From contig JAXMBM010000001.1 of assembly GCA_046349855.1 (NCBI GenBank), forward strand, positions 62,001 through 126,000: DNA of 64,000 bases, in the 5' to 3' direction. The stretch's first letter is position 1, and the number at the start of each line of letters is the position of its first letter. Below are positions 29,130 through 38,424 of this stretch, in pieces. A model generated the notes under the pieces. It made no database searches. It saw nothing but the letters and a program-made list of their open reading frames with translations, and was not told the origin of the DNA. This DNA comes from CAIXSC01 sp046349855 (GTDB lineage: Bacteria; Planctomycetota; Planctomycetia; Pirellulales; Pirellulaceae). The position numbers were made by a program, and so were the translations under genes.

Positions 29130-30059
29130 TTACCGTCCGTAGAACTCGCGCGCCGCATGCAGTTGCCGGCGAATGGCTCCGCAGATCGTGGCATCGCCAC
29201 GGGGAACCTGCCAGACGCGCGACGCCATATCGCGACTCGTTTCGAAGGCATGCTTGTTGAACCCCGGGTCGACGTAGCAATAGTGCAGCAGATGCGGGGG
29301 TGGATGGAGATCGGCGAGGGGCCGGGTCCCTTGAAAATTGGTGGTGGCGAGTCGCGTCAGCACGGGGGACAGCCCCAGGCGATGCGTGGCCAGGAGGACG
29401 GCCCACATGGTGGCCAGCCAGTCTTTTTGCGGTCCGACATGCAGCCCGCGGGTCCGCGCCCCGGACGAAGCGAGAGGAGTGGGAGGCATCGTCGGAAACA
29501 GTTCGATGATCGCCAGCCACTCGTCACTTAACACCCGCTGCACCCCGCGCGGCACAACGTGCGGTACTCCGCCATCAATCACCGGCGTCCGCAATCGCCC
29601 GGGATCAACCCCGGCCCTGCGGCAGACGCGGTCGAGCGTTGGCTGATAGACCGGCGCGTCGGGCTGCAGATAGCCGCAGAAGTCGAACGACACCTGATCG
29701 TCGGCCAACCGCAGTTCGGTTCGCGGCAGGGAGCGGAGAAACAGCATGTCGGGATCGCAGAGGACGATATAGTCGGCCGTCGTCTCCAGGTGTCGCAGTG
29801 TGGCTGCCGTATGCCGGGGAGGATAGTTGACACCGCCGACTCGGCGATAATCGGGCGCGCGGCGGACATCGCCGCCGGCCGCTCGAATCCACTGAAAGCC
29901 GGCCCGCAGCCTCTCACCTCGCTGCGCATGCACCATGATGACCGGTGTCTGCTTCTGGCGTGTGACACACGAGTAGTGGAACAGCATGGCCTGCCACGCC
30001 AGGTACGGATTGTTCTCGGCCGATACGACGATTTCGAACGCAGGCTTCCGGCTTCCCAT
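29130..30059 (-). CDS. Glycosyltransferase-like protein with DPD motif
   Basis: The product has 309 residues from the ATG beginning MGSRKPAFEIVVS; the stop of the DUF6065 gene ends 1 bp before it, so translation is probably coupled. The sequence follows a GT-A-type order: FEIVVSAENNPYLAWQAMLF, a VIMVHAQRG strand, then TADYIVLCDPDMLFLRS with a DxD-like DPD (Asp102/Asp104), the metal/nucleotide-sugar signature. Other features are FQWIRAAGGD and DEWLAIIELFPTMPP. It has no signal. It probably acts on a sugar or peptidyl acceptor, but the donor is not identifiable. DUF6065 next to a DxD protein recurs in natural-product-like or glycan contexts; that linkage is inference. Confidence 0.6.
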   Translation of the reverse strand: MGSRKPAFEIVVSAENNPYLAWQAMLFHYSCVTRQKQTPVIMVHAQRGERLRAGFQWIRAAGGDVRRAPDYRRVGGVNYPPRHTAATLRHLETTADYIVLCDPDMLFLRSLPRTELRLADDQVSFDFCGYLQPDAPVYQPTLDRVCRRAGVDPGRLRTPVIDGGVPHVVPRGVQRVLSDEWLAIIELFPTMPPTPLASSGARTRGLHVGPQKDWLATMWAVLLATHRLGLSPVLTRLATTNFQGTRPLADLHPPPHLLHYCYVDPGFNKHAFETSRDMASRVWQVPRGDATICGAIRRQLHAAREFYGR

Positions 30060-30060
30060 G

Positions 30061-30843
30061 TCAGGCCTTCGGACGGCGCACGCGCCGCGCGGGTCGACGG
30101 CGAAACGGCGGGACGTCGAGCTTGGTCTGGTGCTCGGGAAAGACGCGGCCGGCCGAATTGCGTCCCAGCATGTAATCGCGCTGCCAGCCACGTTCGGCCG
30201 CTTCCGGGTCGTGCCGCGCCAACGCAGAGTTGAAGGCGTTGCGGCCATCGCGCCAGCGAGCGTAAGCGGCGGCCAGCCGCGGCTGAGCCTCGGGGGACTC
30301 GATCACTGCGGCAAACGATTCGACGAAACCGCGCGGGAGCGGCACGAGCATGCAGAGCGGTTCTCCCGCGGCGAAACGGATCGTCCGGTTCTTGCGTGTG
30401 ACCTTCCAATTCATGGTAAACGTCGACTCGTTCCAGTCGGTTTCGACAATCCCCTCGAGTGCCTGGATGCCGTCCTTGATCCAGTTCGCGGGGCCTTTGA
30501 CCCACAGGTTGACTCCGCGGGGCGTGCGGAACAGATAGGGGAGACTCACCGTGAGTATCCCGTCGCCGAAGTGGCTGCTGAAGCGCGCCGAGTGCGGGCC
30601 GGCGGGCACCTTGACCTCGAGATCCGCCAGCCGCGCTCCGCCGTTCCAGCGGACGCTGAAGCCGATCGGGCTGCGGACAACCCAGCCACTCTGGTTGGCG
30701 ATCACCAGCGGCAGGCAGCGATAAGCGAACCGCTGGTTCGTCTGGTCCATCCAGGCACGAGCCACAGGCGCCGGTTCGAGCGGCATTTCGGCTTGGGGGT
30801 CGAGGTCGAGGGCGACAATGCGTGGACGGCGTCGGGCGGACAT
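30061..30843 (-). CDS. DUF6065 family protein
   Basis: The product has 260 residues from the ATG beginning MSARRRPRIV; a GTG eight codons upstream is an alternative. The family pattern is clear: PLEPAPVARAWMDQTNQRFA, YRCLPLVIANQSGWVV, SVRWNGGARLADLEVKV, then SHFGDGILTVSLPYLFRTP and LVPLPRGFVESF. Family members are about 230-270 residues, cytosolic, and of unknown biochemistry. The gene sits 1 bp before the glycosyltransferase-like gene, on the same strand, so both are likely one transcriptional unit. Confidence 0.8.
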   Translation of the reverse strand: MSARRRPRIVALDLDPQAEMPLEPAPVARAWMDQTNQRFAYRCLPLVIANQSGWVVRSPIGFSVRWNGGARLADLEVKVPAGPHSARFSSHFGDGILTVSLPYLFRTPRGVNLWVKGPANWIKDGIQALEGIVETDWNESTFTMNWKVTRKNRTIRFAAGEPLCMLVPLPRGFVESFAAVIESPEAQPRLAAAYARWRDGRNAFNSALARHDPEAAERGWQRDYMLGRNSAGRVFPEHQTKLDVPPFRRRPARRVRRPKA

Positions 30844-30980
30844 GCGAAGGTCGTTTTCCTGGGGCACTCGGCCCGAATGAGCGGAACGGCGAGCTGCATC
30901 TGTGGTATGCTGATCCCCAGCCGGTATGATCGTTCCTGATCCCGGCGGCCGGGCATCCGCATTCCTGGAGCTTTCCCTTC

Positions 30981-32138
30981 ATGTTACTCGATCGCCTGCG
31001 AACCGCACTCCGGACGATGTTCCCCCATTCGCAGACCCGCCACCGGCCGGCGTCGCGCCCGGTAACTCATCCGCGCCGTCCGCGGCGCCGCCTGCTGCGT
31101 CTCGAGTCGCTGGACGATCGGTGCCTCCTCGCCGCCGTCGCCGACCTGGTGGCGTACCGCCCCGTGAATCCGTACATCAACTATGCCCAGCATCCGGTGG
31201 CGGAGTCGGTGGAGTCCGATCCGGTGCAGGGACCGGGCATCCGGATCAACGGCGACGACGATAATCTCAACCGCCGCGCCGATTACCTCGATACGACCAC
31301 TTCCGCCTCCGGCGACAATGATCTGGTGCGCGTCGACGTCCGCGGCACCGGCACCACTTTCACGGTCTCATGGACCGGACCGCTCCAGGTCTGGACCAGT
31401 GCAACGAAATCGGCCCCGGTCGCCAACGGCGCCGCGGTGAGCGCCACTCAGTCGCTATGGGTCGAGTATGCGAGCCTGACACACACCACCGGAAACTCGA
31501 CCACGATGACATTGTCGGTGGCCGAGCCGGCCACCTCCACCAGCGCGACGGACCAGCTGGTCTTTCACAGCTTTCAGAGCGAGGTGATCGTGCTGGGTGG
31601 CAACTCGCAGGAGCCGCGCAACGTCGGCACCGCGGGACTGGGCGTGTTTGACATCGGCGTGAGTCTCTACGACCGTGGTTACGACGTGCAGCTGTTCGCT
31701 CATAACCAGGTGAGTTCGAATGGTCGCGGCGCGGCATACGATGAAGTGTCCAGTGCGGTCCTGCAGCGGAATGTCGACAACATCGCGATCATCGGCTACA
31801 GCTGGGGTGGTGGAGCAACGTATGAATTGGCGGCTGGCCTGGCGTCCAACACGGCCCTGGCGGCTGCGGGCTATCGCCTGCAGTACACCGCCTACATCGA
31901 CGCCATCCGCCATTATTCGCTGTCGTCGGAGACCCGTTTCCCGACGTTGTCCAAGTACCACGACAACTTCTACCAGCGCAAGGACTGGCTGCTCAAAGGG
32001 AACGCGGTGACGGGCGCCAACAACGTCAATGCCACCGCCACGTCCTGGGGTTCGACGCTGGTCCACACGACACTCGACGACAGCCTCGTGCTGCGGTCGC
32101 TGCTGATCGGTGGACTCACCGCGCGCGTCGTCACGTGA
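30981..32138 (+). CDS. Surface-targeted lipase-like alpha/beta hydrolase
   Basis: A 385-residue protein. The first 52 residues are Arg/Pro-rich and contain the planctomycete export/anchor motif at 41-52 (LESLDDRCLLAA), also seen in the 2128-residue protein at 44925. Residues 65-190 are a low-complexity Thr/Ser/Ala beta-like region. The C-terminal half holds a serine-hydrolase fold with IIGYSWGGGAT (Ser274 in GxSxG), preceded by DVQLFAHNQVS and followed by a YIDAIRHYS segment that supplies an Asp. The terminal His is not certain. It is a putative extracellular lipase or esterase; substrate unknown. Confidence 0.65.
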   Translation: MLLDRLRTALRTMFPHSQTRHRPASRPVTHPRRPRRRLLRLESLDDRCLLAAVADLVAYRPVNPYINYAQHPVAESVESDPVQGPGIRINGDDDNLNRRADYLDTTTSASGDNDLVRVDVRGTGTTFTVSWTGPLQVWTSATKSAPVANGAAVSATQSLWVEYASLTHTTGNSTTMTLSVAEPATSTSATDQLVFHSFQSEVIVLGGNSQEPRNVGTAGLGVFDIGVSLYDRGYDVQLFAHNQVSSNGRGAAYDEVSSAVLQRNVDNIAIIGYSWGGGATYELAAGLASNTALAAAGYRLQYTAYIDAIRHYSLSSETRFPTLSKYHDNFYQRKDWLLKGNAVTGANNVNATATSWGSTLVHTTLDDSLVLRSLLIGGLTARVVT

Positions 32139-32246
32139 CATGTCCCCCCGGGCGACGGGCGTGTCCTGCGTCGGGGTGTGCGCGACAGGCATCATCGGCC
32201 GCGCGGAACAGGCGCGGCACGTTTCGTTGGGCCAACCACAGGGCTC

Positions 32247-33533
32247 TCAGCGCAGCTGCTGGTCGAGCCAGTCGAAGGCCTGATCCTGCATGGCCACCGT
32301 CCAGCGGTGCGGCTCGTCGTAGAACTCGCCGCGGAATTTCTCCGGCTGACCCGCGGCCCGGTATAGTTCGGCCAGCCGCTGAACTGAGGACTGCATCCCG
32401 GCCAGAGGAAACAGGCGATCCTGGGAACATTGCTGGACAAACAGGGCTCGTGGCGCGGCGAGCGCTGCGACCTCGGGCAGATCCAGCAGCCGGTGCAGGC
32501 CGGGAAGAAAGTGGAGCCACGAGTGCGTGTCGACGTGGGCCTGCAACATGGGCCGCATCGACGACATGAATCCGACGACGCAAGCGGCGCGAATCCGCGG
32601 CTCCATGGCCGCCAGATAGGCTGATCGGTAACCGCCCAGCGAGATGCCGACACAGCCGATGCGGTCGGGATCGACATCGCTGCGCGTGCTCAGGTATTCC
32701 ACGACACGGCGATCGTCGTGGTTCACAATTCCGGGCCAGGTGGCCCCGGCCAGTACGAGGCTCTTGGCGATCGTCGCCTCCTTGGCGCGACACTTCGTAT
32801 TCAGGTGCTGAACGTCGTCGAGCGAGTAGCGGGCGCGGTCCCAGCCGTATTTCTGATCCTCGTCCAGCAGCACGCGCCGCTCGCCGAACATGAACGCGTC
32901 AATCGACATCACCACATAGCCGCGGCGGACCAATGCCGTGGCGGTGGGACGTCCCGCATAGTTCTGCTCGTGGTAGCGCGTCATCGCCGGATGGTTGTTC
33001 CCCAGGTCGATCACCTTCTCTTTGCCGAAGAGGAACATGCCGCCGTGGGAATGCAGATCCACGATGGCGGGCCCGCGACCACGGCGACCACGCGGCACCA
33101 GCACGTAGCCGGCGACCCGAAACCAGGGAGCCGTCGAAATCAGGACCCGCTGCCGAACATGGTCGCCACAGTCCACTTCCTCGACGATCTCCGGCCGCAG
33201 CTCGACCACCGGCGGCTGATAGCTCAGTTCGGCCTGTACCAGCTGCCGAACACGGACGCGAAAGGCCTCGTCAAATGAATCGGGGCCGGCTGGAGGAAAG
33301 ACGGACGCCTGCCAGGAGTCGGCAATAGCGGCCACGGCCGAGTAGTTCGTGCCCAGGTCGGCGCCGGTCCGTTCCAGCGGGCGAGGCGGATCGGAGACGA
33401 GCGACGGGGTCGCGCCCGCCCCCGTCTGCGCCTCCGCATCAGCCTCAGTCGACGGCAACGTTGTTGCCAGCAGCGAAGCGGCTCCCACCGCGGCCAGAAA
33501 GGAACGACGCTGCGGATCGGGAGAGGACGGCAT
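32247..33533 (-). CDS. Tat-exported alpha/beta hydrolase (acetylxylan esterase/Abhydrolase_7 type)
   Basis: A 428-residue protein with a twin-arginine signal (QRRSFLAAVGAAS, Arg9-Arg10) and a long Ala/Thr spacer. The catalytic core has VDLHSHGGMFLFG (oxyanion side), LVRRGYVVMSIDAFMFGERR, and RIGCVGISLGGYRSAYLAAM with nucleophile Ser298. LFPLAGMQSSVQRLAEL and EPHRW follow as the candidate Asp/His region. The family includes large acetyl-xylan and pectin esterases and dienelactone-like hydrolases, so a carbohydrate esterase outside the cytoplasm is most likely. It lies 30 bp upstream of a same-strand HEAT-repeat gene end, so they may be one unit. Confidence 0.75.
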   Translation of the reverse strand: MPSSPDPQRRSFLAAVGAASLLATTLPSTEADAEAQTGAGATPSLVSDPPRPLERTGADLGTNYSAVAAIADSWQASVFPPAGPDSFDEAFRVRVRQLVQAELSYQPPVVELRPEIVEEVDCGDHVRQRVLISTAPWFRVAGYVLVPRGRRGRGPAIVDLHSHGGMFLFGKEKVIDLGNNHPAMTRYHEQNYAGRPTATALVRRGYVVMSIDAFMFGERRVLLDEDQKYGWDRARYSLDDVQHLNTKCRAKEATIAKSLVLAGATWPGIVNHDDRRVVEYLSTRSDVDPDRIGCVGISLGGYRSAYLAAMEPRIRAACVVGFMSSMRPMLQAHVDTHSWLHFLPGLHRLLDLPEVAALAAPRALFVQQCSQDRLFPLAGMQSSVQRLAELYRAAGQPEKFRGEFYDEPHRWTVAMQDQAFDWLDQQLR

Positions 33534-33563
33534 GGGGTATCCTCGGCACTGCCAGTGTGTGGC

Positions 33564-35216
33564 TCAGGGAACGCGCTGGTAACGGGTAAAACGGCCGGGA
33601 TCCCGGACCACCTCGGCGAAGAACTGCCCGATATCATAGCCGCTCGTCCGCTCACAGAGTGTCCGAAAGGCCTGAGCCCGTTCTTTCATCCCACGCTGCA
33701 GATAGAGCGCATACAGGTCGCGGGGCTCGGACGAACTGTAGTACTTCATCCGGCCGTCCGCGCCCGCGGCGGGGGCCTCCAGCGCCCGCAACACGCGGTC
33801 GAACTTACCGCCCCGCAGGTCCTCCTCCGGCTGCGCCTGGACGTAGTTGAACAACGTGTCCCAGCTATCCGCCCAGGGGGTGAATCCTCCCCACCACGAT
33901 CTGGGTACCGGGCGAGTCTCGACGATGCCACTCAACTCATCCAGGTACGGCGCCGGGTCGTAATGCGCCAGCGCATTGATGAACAGCGGACCGAACGGGT
34001 CGTGATGGCGGTGGGCCAGCAGCGATCCTCGGCTGTGTTCGTGGGGGAGCGACAAGAGGCTGATAGCAGCCGCCTGAACGACGGGCGCGGCAGGATCGTC
34101 GAGCAACCGGGCCAGCTCGGGCACCAGGGCGGTCAACTGGCCCAGTCCGATCGCCTGAGCTGCTCCGGTCCGTACGGCGGGACGTGAGTCGCGCGCCAGC
34201 GTGCGCAATTCATCCAAGTTGACTTCCTGCGGATAGTCCCCCAGCAGCATGGCCGCCGCCTGCACGACCGACGGCTCGGGATCGCGCAGCCACCGCCGAG
34301 CATGGGCGAGCACTTCGGGTCGGCAACTGCGTCCCAGGGCGCGGACCGCCAGGGCCCGCACGGCGACGGGACGGGACGAATCGACGACCGCCGCGACCTC
34401 GCGTCCGTACCGCTGACCCGCGGGGTATGCGGCAGGTTCCTCCCAGCGACTGAATCCAGGCAGATGCCCCTGGCCACGAGTCGCCAGCCAGCCGACAACC
34501 AGGTCGTCGCGGAGATACGGGCTGCGGGCGCCGAGCGATTGCAGGACGGCCGTGACCAGATCGTCGCTGGGCCGCTGGAGCAGGGGAACCATCGCCGCCA
34601 GGATCTCGTCCCGCGGGAACTCCTGCAACGCATAGTTGACACCTCCCGAAAGCCAGTCGAGCTGCCGGAGGGCGTATGTCACATCGTCCCGCTGCTCGCT
34701 CGACAATAATCCGATGAGTTCCCGATACAGCACCTGCCGGAAGGGGAGGGCACCGTGGGGCTCACGAGTCGCGGCCCGCCAGACTCCCTGGTCTTCGAGC
34801 ATCGTATGGCTGAGCCACAGCTGGCGGAACGTCCCCTCGGCGTTCCCCCGGCAGGCACAGACCAGATAGACCCGTCCCGGTATGAACTCGTAGTGCTGCG
34901 GCTGGTAGATATACGGAGCGTTGCGCTGCATGGCATAGTGACGGAAGCGCACCGGGGCCGGTTGCGGGCCGCCTCGATAGACTTCCATCACACGCAACGT
35001 CGTCTCGAGGGTGTCAAAGCCGCTTACCGACCGGAACCAATCATCCTCCACCCGCTGCGAAGCCACCGCTTCCACTTTGCAGATCAGGTCGGCCTGCTCG
35101 CTGAGCTTATCCAGCGGCACCGGCGGTCCCACGGGATAGGCCGCGGCTGGGGTAGGGATGCAGAACGGCACGGCGGCAAGAGCCAGGAACATCACCGCGG
35201 GCAAGGGGCGAAACAT
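33564..35216 (-). CDS. Exported HEAT-repeat protein
   Basis: The product has 550 residues from the ATG beginning MFRPLPAVMF; the frame is open for 600 further codons upstream, but that is antisense to the DUF1549 gene at 35430. A signal peptide covers residues 1-25. Residues 40-160 are a beta-rich region (TLRVMEVYRGGPQPAPVRFR), perhaps an envelope binding domain. From about 200 the protein is built of alpha-helical HEAT-like repeats such as PVAVRALAVRALGRSCRPEV, PSVVQAAAMLLGDYPQEV and RPAVRTGAAQAIGLGQL. It probably acts as a scaffold in the periplasm or at the cell surface. No catalytic signature was seen. Confidence 0.8.
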   Translation of the reverse strand: MFRPLPAVMFLALAAVPFCIPTPAAAYPVGPPVPLDKLSEQADLICKVEAVASQRVEDDWFRSVSGFDTLETTLRVMEVYRGGPQPAPVRFRHYAMQRNAPYIYQPQHYEFIPGRVYLVCACRGNAEGTFRQLWLSHTMLEDQGVWRAATREPHGALPFRQVLYRELIGLLSSEQRDDVTYALRQLDWLSGGVNYALQEFPRDEILAAMVPLLQRPSDDLVTAVLQSLGARSPYLRDDLVVGWLATRGQGHLPGFSRWEEPAAYPAGQRYGREVAAVVDSSRPVAVRALAVRALGRSCRPEVLAHARRWLRDPEPSVVQAAAMLLGDYPQEVNLDELRTLARDSRPAVRTGAAQAIGLGQLTALVPELARLLDDPAAPVVQAAAISLLSLPHEHSRGSLLAHRHHDPFGPLFINALAHYDPAPYLDELSGIVETRPVPRSWWGGFTPWADSWDTLFNYVQAQPEEDLRGGKFDRVLRALEAPAAGADGRMKYYSSSEPRDLYALYLQRGMKERAQAFRTLCERTSGYDIGQFFAEVVRDPGRFTRYQRVP

Positions 35217-35429
35217 GGGGGGAATCCTGGGAGGCGAACGGTCGACGGTACGGCAGGATACGATCCACGATCGGTCGGGATTATAGATAGGGTGAGCCAG
35301 ACCCAAGTTCCCGAAAATGCCGCTTTTCTGCTGTATTCCTCCGGCCGCTTGTGGTGAAATAGGGCTCCGGCGGGTCACCACCACTCGCCCCCCTTCCCAG
35401 TCCACCCACGCCCCCTTCGTCTCACCGCC

Positions 35430-37121
35430 ATGGCTCACCTCTGCCGGTTGGCCACGATGCTTGGTTGCTGCGCCGCCTGGTTCGCCAGTGTCGCCTGCGG
35501 TTGCGGGCTGGCCGGAAGTCTGGAAGAGTCGGTCGGGAACATCGACCGGCTCCTGGCCGAACATTGGCAGCGGCGGGGAGTGGTTCCGGCCCCCGTGGCC
35601 TCGGACGGGGAACTCTTCCGCCGCACGACCCTCGATCTGCTGGGACGTCTTCCCACGCTTGCGGAAGTGCAGGCGTGGGAAAAAGAGAAGGGCCAGGCCG
35701 CGACCGCAACCGGAGACCGGCACGCCGCGGTTGTGGAACGGTGGCTGGCGAGCCCCGAATTCTCGCTGCAGCTGGCTGCCGTCCTGGACGAGTTCATTCA
35801 GGGGCGGCAAGCGGGACTCGAACCGTTCGTCGATTATCTGCGTCAAGCCATGCTGACGGGCAAGTCGTGGGACACCCTGTTTCGCGAGCTGCTGGCCGGT
35901 GGCGGCGAATCGGCGGCTCCCCCGGCGGCGGCGCTGTTTGTCGACAAGCGCAGCAAGGATCTGGATCAACTGACGGTCGACACGGCACGCGCCTTCTTCG
36001 GGGTCGATATTTCCTGCGCCCGCTGTCATGACCATCCGCTGGTCCCGGACTGGACGCAACGACATTACTACGGCCTGGCCGCCTTCCTGCAGCGTCCCGC
36101 AGGCGATGGGCAGAAGAAAAAGGCCGATGCGGCCGGCACCGTCACGTTCCTGGGTCGCGATGGCCAGCAGCACGTCGCGGCCCCGATGTTTCTCTCGGGC
36201 AGCGGCGTCGCGACTCCCGAGGAACCGGGGCCGAAACGCCGCCGCCAGCTGGTGGAATTGGCGTTGGCCGAACGGCAGTTCCTCAGCCGAGCCCTGGTCA
36301 ACCGGCTGTGGGAGTACTTTCTGGGAAGAGGGTTCGTTGAGCCTGTGGACCAGCTGCACACGGGAAACCCGGCCAGCATCCCGGAGTTGCTCGATTTTCT
36401 CGCCCAGGAGGTGGTGGACCGGCAGTATGACGTGCGTCAACTGGTTCGCCTGGTGATGCTCAGCCGAGCCTATCGTGCCAGCAGCCAATGGGAGAGTGCG
36501 GCCGCCGTGCCCGATCCGGGTGATTTTGCCGTGATGCGTTTGCGGCCGCTTTCGCCCCGCCAGTTCGGGCTGTCGTTGCTGGCGACGACCGGCGAAACCC
36601 AATGGGAAGAGACCGATCCGCTGGACCAGCGAGTGGAACGGCTGTTCCAGGCGAACGGGGCAAGTCGAGTGCGACAGGTGCTGAACTGGGAATCTTCCCT
36701 CCCCCCGCTGATCAAAGAACTCGATCCCCGCGTGGCGGGCTTTCAGAGCAGTGCCCGCGAAGCGCTGTTCGTGACGAACGGGGAACCGTTGCGGCGACTG
36801 CTCGCCCCCGCCGGCCGCAACCTCGCGGTGCGGCTGTCCGAATCCGACGACGCTCGCCAGGCCACCGAACAGGCGTACCGCGTACTGCTGCAGCGGTCGC
36901 CCGACGACGAGGAACGGTCGCGCTGCATCGAGTTTCTGCAGAGCTGGAATACGTCTGCGTCCCGCGATGCGTCGGCGAGTGCGGCGACGGATCCTCCGAT
37001 CCGCGACGCGGCCCAATCAGGCGAGGCGACGTCCGCCACTCGTTCCCGCCCACCCGCCGCGGCCTGTGCGGAACTGATCTGGATCATCGTGTCGTCGGCC
37101 GAGTTTCGCTTTAACCACTGA
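35430..37121 (+). CDS. DUF1549/DUF1553 protein, first copy of tandem cassette
   Basis: A 563-residue protein beginning MAHLCRLATMLGCC with an N-terminal signal/lipobox-like hydrophobic segment. DUF1549 has LFRRTTLDLLGRLPTLAEV, the CxxCH motif CARCH at 196-200 and HDHPLVPDW. DUF1553 follows with LSRALVNRLWEYFLGRG and ends SSAEFRFNH. No separate N-terminal cytochrome domain is present. The shortest architecture of the four DUF1549 proteins here, it heads a block of six co-directional genes whose order is DUF1549/1553, DUF1501, WD40, repeated twice. It is probably exported; its electron-transfer role is inferred from the heme motif only. Confidence 0.9.
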   Translation: MAHLCRLATMLGCCAAWFASVACGCGLAGSLEESVGNIDRLLAEHWQRRGVVPAPVASDGELFRRTTLDLLGRLPTLAEVQAWEKEKGQAATATGDRHAAVVERWLASPEFSLQLAAVLDEFIQGRQAGLEPFVDYLRQAMLTGKSWDTLFRELLAGGGESAAPPAAALFVDKRSKDLDQLTVDTARAFFGVDISCARCHDHPLVPDWTQRHYYGLAAFLQRPAGDGQKKKADAAGTVTFLGRDGQQHVAAPMFLSGSGVATPEEPGPKRRRQLVELALAERQFLSRALVNRLWEYFLGRGFVEPVDQLHTGNPASIPELLDFLAQEVVDRQYDVRQLVRLVMLSRAYRASSQWESAAAVPDPGDFAVMRLRPLSPRQFGLSLLATTGETQWEETDPLDQRVERLFQANGASRVRQVLNWESSLPPLIKELDPRVAGFQSSAREALFVTNGEPLRRLLAPAGRNLAVRLSESDDARQATEQAYRVLLQRSPDDEERSRCIEFLQSWNTSASRDASASAATDPPIRDAAQSGEATSATRSRPPAAACAELIWIIVSSAEFRFNH

Positions 37122-37137
37122 CCGGGGAGTTGCGGGA

Positions 37138-38424
37138 ATGGGCTGCGGTCACATCTCTCACACGCTGCATCGTCGAGCGTTGCTGCAGGGCACCTTTGCG
37201 GGTGTGACCGCCTCGGTGGCACTCGGCAACCTGGGGATCTCGGCCGAAGAGCCGGCGGCGGCGGCCCTGGCCCGGCAGGGCAAACGCGTGATCTTCATCT
37301 GGCTGGCCGGAGGAGCGAGCCAGTTCGAGATGTGGGACCCCAAACCGGGACGGGACACGGGGGGGCCGTTTCGCACGATTGCGACCAGCCTGCCCGGATA
37401 CCACATCGGAGAACTGATGCCCCGCACCGCGACTCGGTTGTCGCGACTGGCCGTCATTCGCTCGCTCAGCACGGGCCTTTCCGAACACGAGCAAGCGGCG
37501 GACCTGATCAGCACGGGACGGCCGAAAGAGCCGGCGCTGGAGTATCCGGAACTGGGAGTCGTCTTGGCGAAGGAGCTGGCCGCTCAGGACAGTCCGCTGC
37601 CCGACTACGTATCGCTGTTTACGACGAGCGAGGGGCGGCGGAGGCCGCGTGTCGGCTTCCTCGGAGCTCGCCACGCCCCCTTGCTGCTCGAACAAGGACT
37701 CCGCCCCGCGTATGTTACGCGCCCCGCTGACCTGGATGAGCAGCATCATGTGGCGCGCGAGGAGTTGCGGAAGCGGCTGAGTGTCCGCTTTGCCGAACGC
37801 CGCGCAGGCCGGGAACTCGCCGACGGCTACAACGAAGCGTACCAGCGTGTGCGCGGGTTGATGGCGTCGGACCAGCTGTTCGACCTCGAACGCGAACCGG
37901 CGACCGTCCGCGACCGGTACGGTGCCTCGCCGTTTGGCCAGCAATGCCTGCTCGCGCGGCGCCTGGTGGAGGCGGGCGTTCCCATGGTGAAAGTGGCTCG
38001 GGGCTTCTGGGACAGCCACCACGACAACTTCGAGAGTCACCGGGAACTGGTCCCCGACTTTGACCATGTCTTCAGCGTGCTGCTGGACGACCTCAGCGAA
38101 CGCGGCCTGCTCGCGTCGACGCTGGTGCTGGTGCTGTCCGAATTCGGGCGGACGCCGGTCATCAACAAGGATCTGGGGCGGGACCACTACGCCGACGCCT
38201 GGTCGATGGTGGCGGCAGGTTGCGGCATCCGCGGCGGGACCGTGTACGGCCGGACCGATGAAGATGGACGCCAGGTCGTCGACGGGCCGGCCAGCGCCGC
38301 GGATCTGACCGCCACGCTATATCGCGCCGTGGGAATTGATCCCCGGAAGGAATACCACGCGGGCCTGCGGCCGGTTCCCTTGGCCCAGGAGGGGGCGAGG
38401 CCGGTCGAGGAGGTGCTGGCATGA
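37138..38424 (+). CDS. DUF1501 protein, first cassette copy
   Basis: A 428-residue DUF1501 protein starting 16 bp after the DUF1549 stop, with GGGGAGTTGCGGG ahead of the ATG. A twin-arginine type signal (LHRRALLQGTFAG) precedes VIFIWLAGGASQFEMWDPK, PDYVSLFTTSEGRRR, CLLARRLVEAGVPMVKVARG and VLSEFGRTPVINKDLGRDHY. The last bases overlap the WD40 start by 4 bp (ATGA), with GGAGG 7 bp upstream inside this gene, so the WD40 protein is translationally coupled. Its counterpart is the gene at 41211. Confidence 0.9.
   Translation: MGCGHISHTLHRRALLQGTFAGVTASVALGNLGISAEEPAAAALARQGKRVIFIWLAGGASQFEMWDPKPGRDTGGPFRTIATSLPGYHIGELMPRTATRLSRLAVIRSLSTGLSEHEQAADLISTGRPKEPALEYPELGVVLAKELAAQDSPLPDYVSLFTTSEGRRRPRVGFLGARHAPLLLEQGLRPAYVTRPADLDEQHHVAREELRKRLSVRFAERRAGRELADGYNEAYQRVRGLMASDQLFDLEREPATVRDRYGASPFGQQCLLARRLVEAGVPMVKVARGFWDSHHDNFESHRELVPDFDHVFSVLLDDLSERGLLASTLVLVLSEFGRTPVINKDLGRDHYADAWSMVAAGCGIRGGTVYGRTDEDGRQVVDGPASAADLTATLYRAVGIDPRKEYHAGLRPVPLAQEGARPVEEVLA

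Noticed and set aside
35217..37016. 600-codon N-terminal extension of the HEAT-repeat protein
   Set aside because: Antisense to the DUF1549/DUF1553 gene; a normal signal peptide begins at the ATG at 35216.
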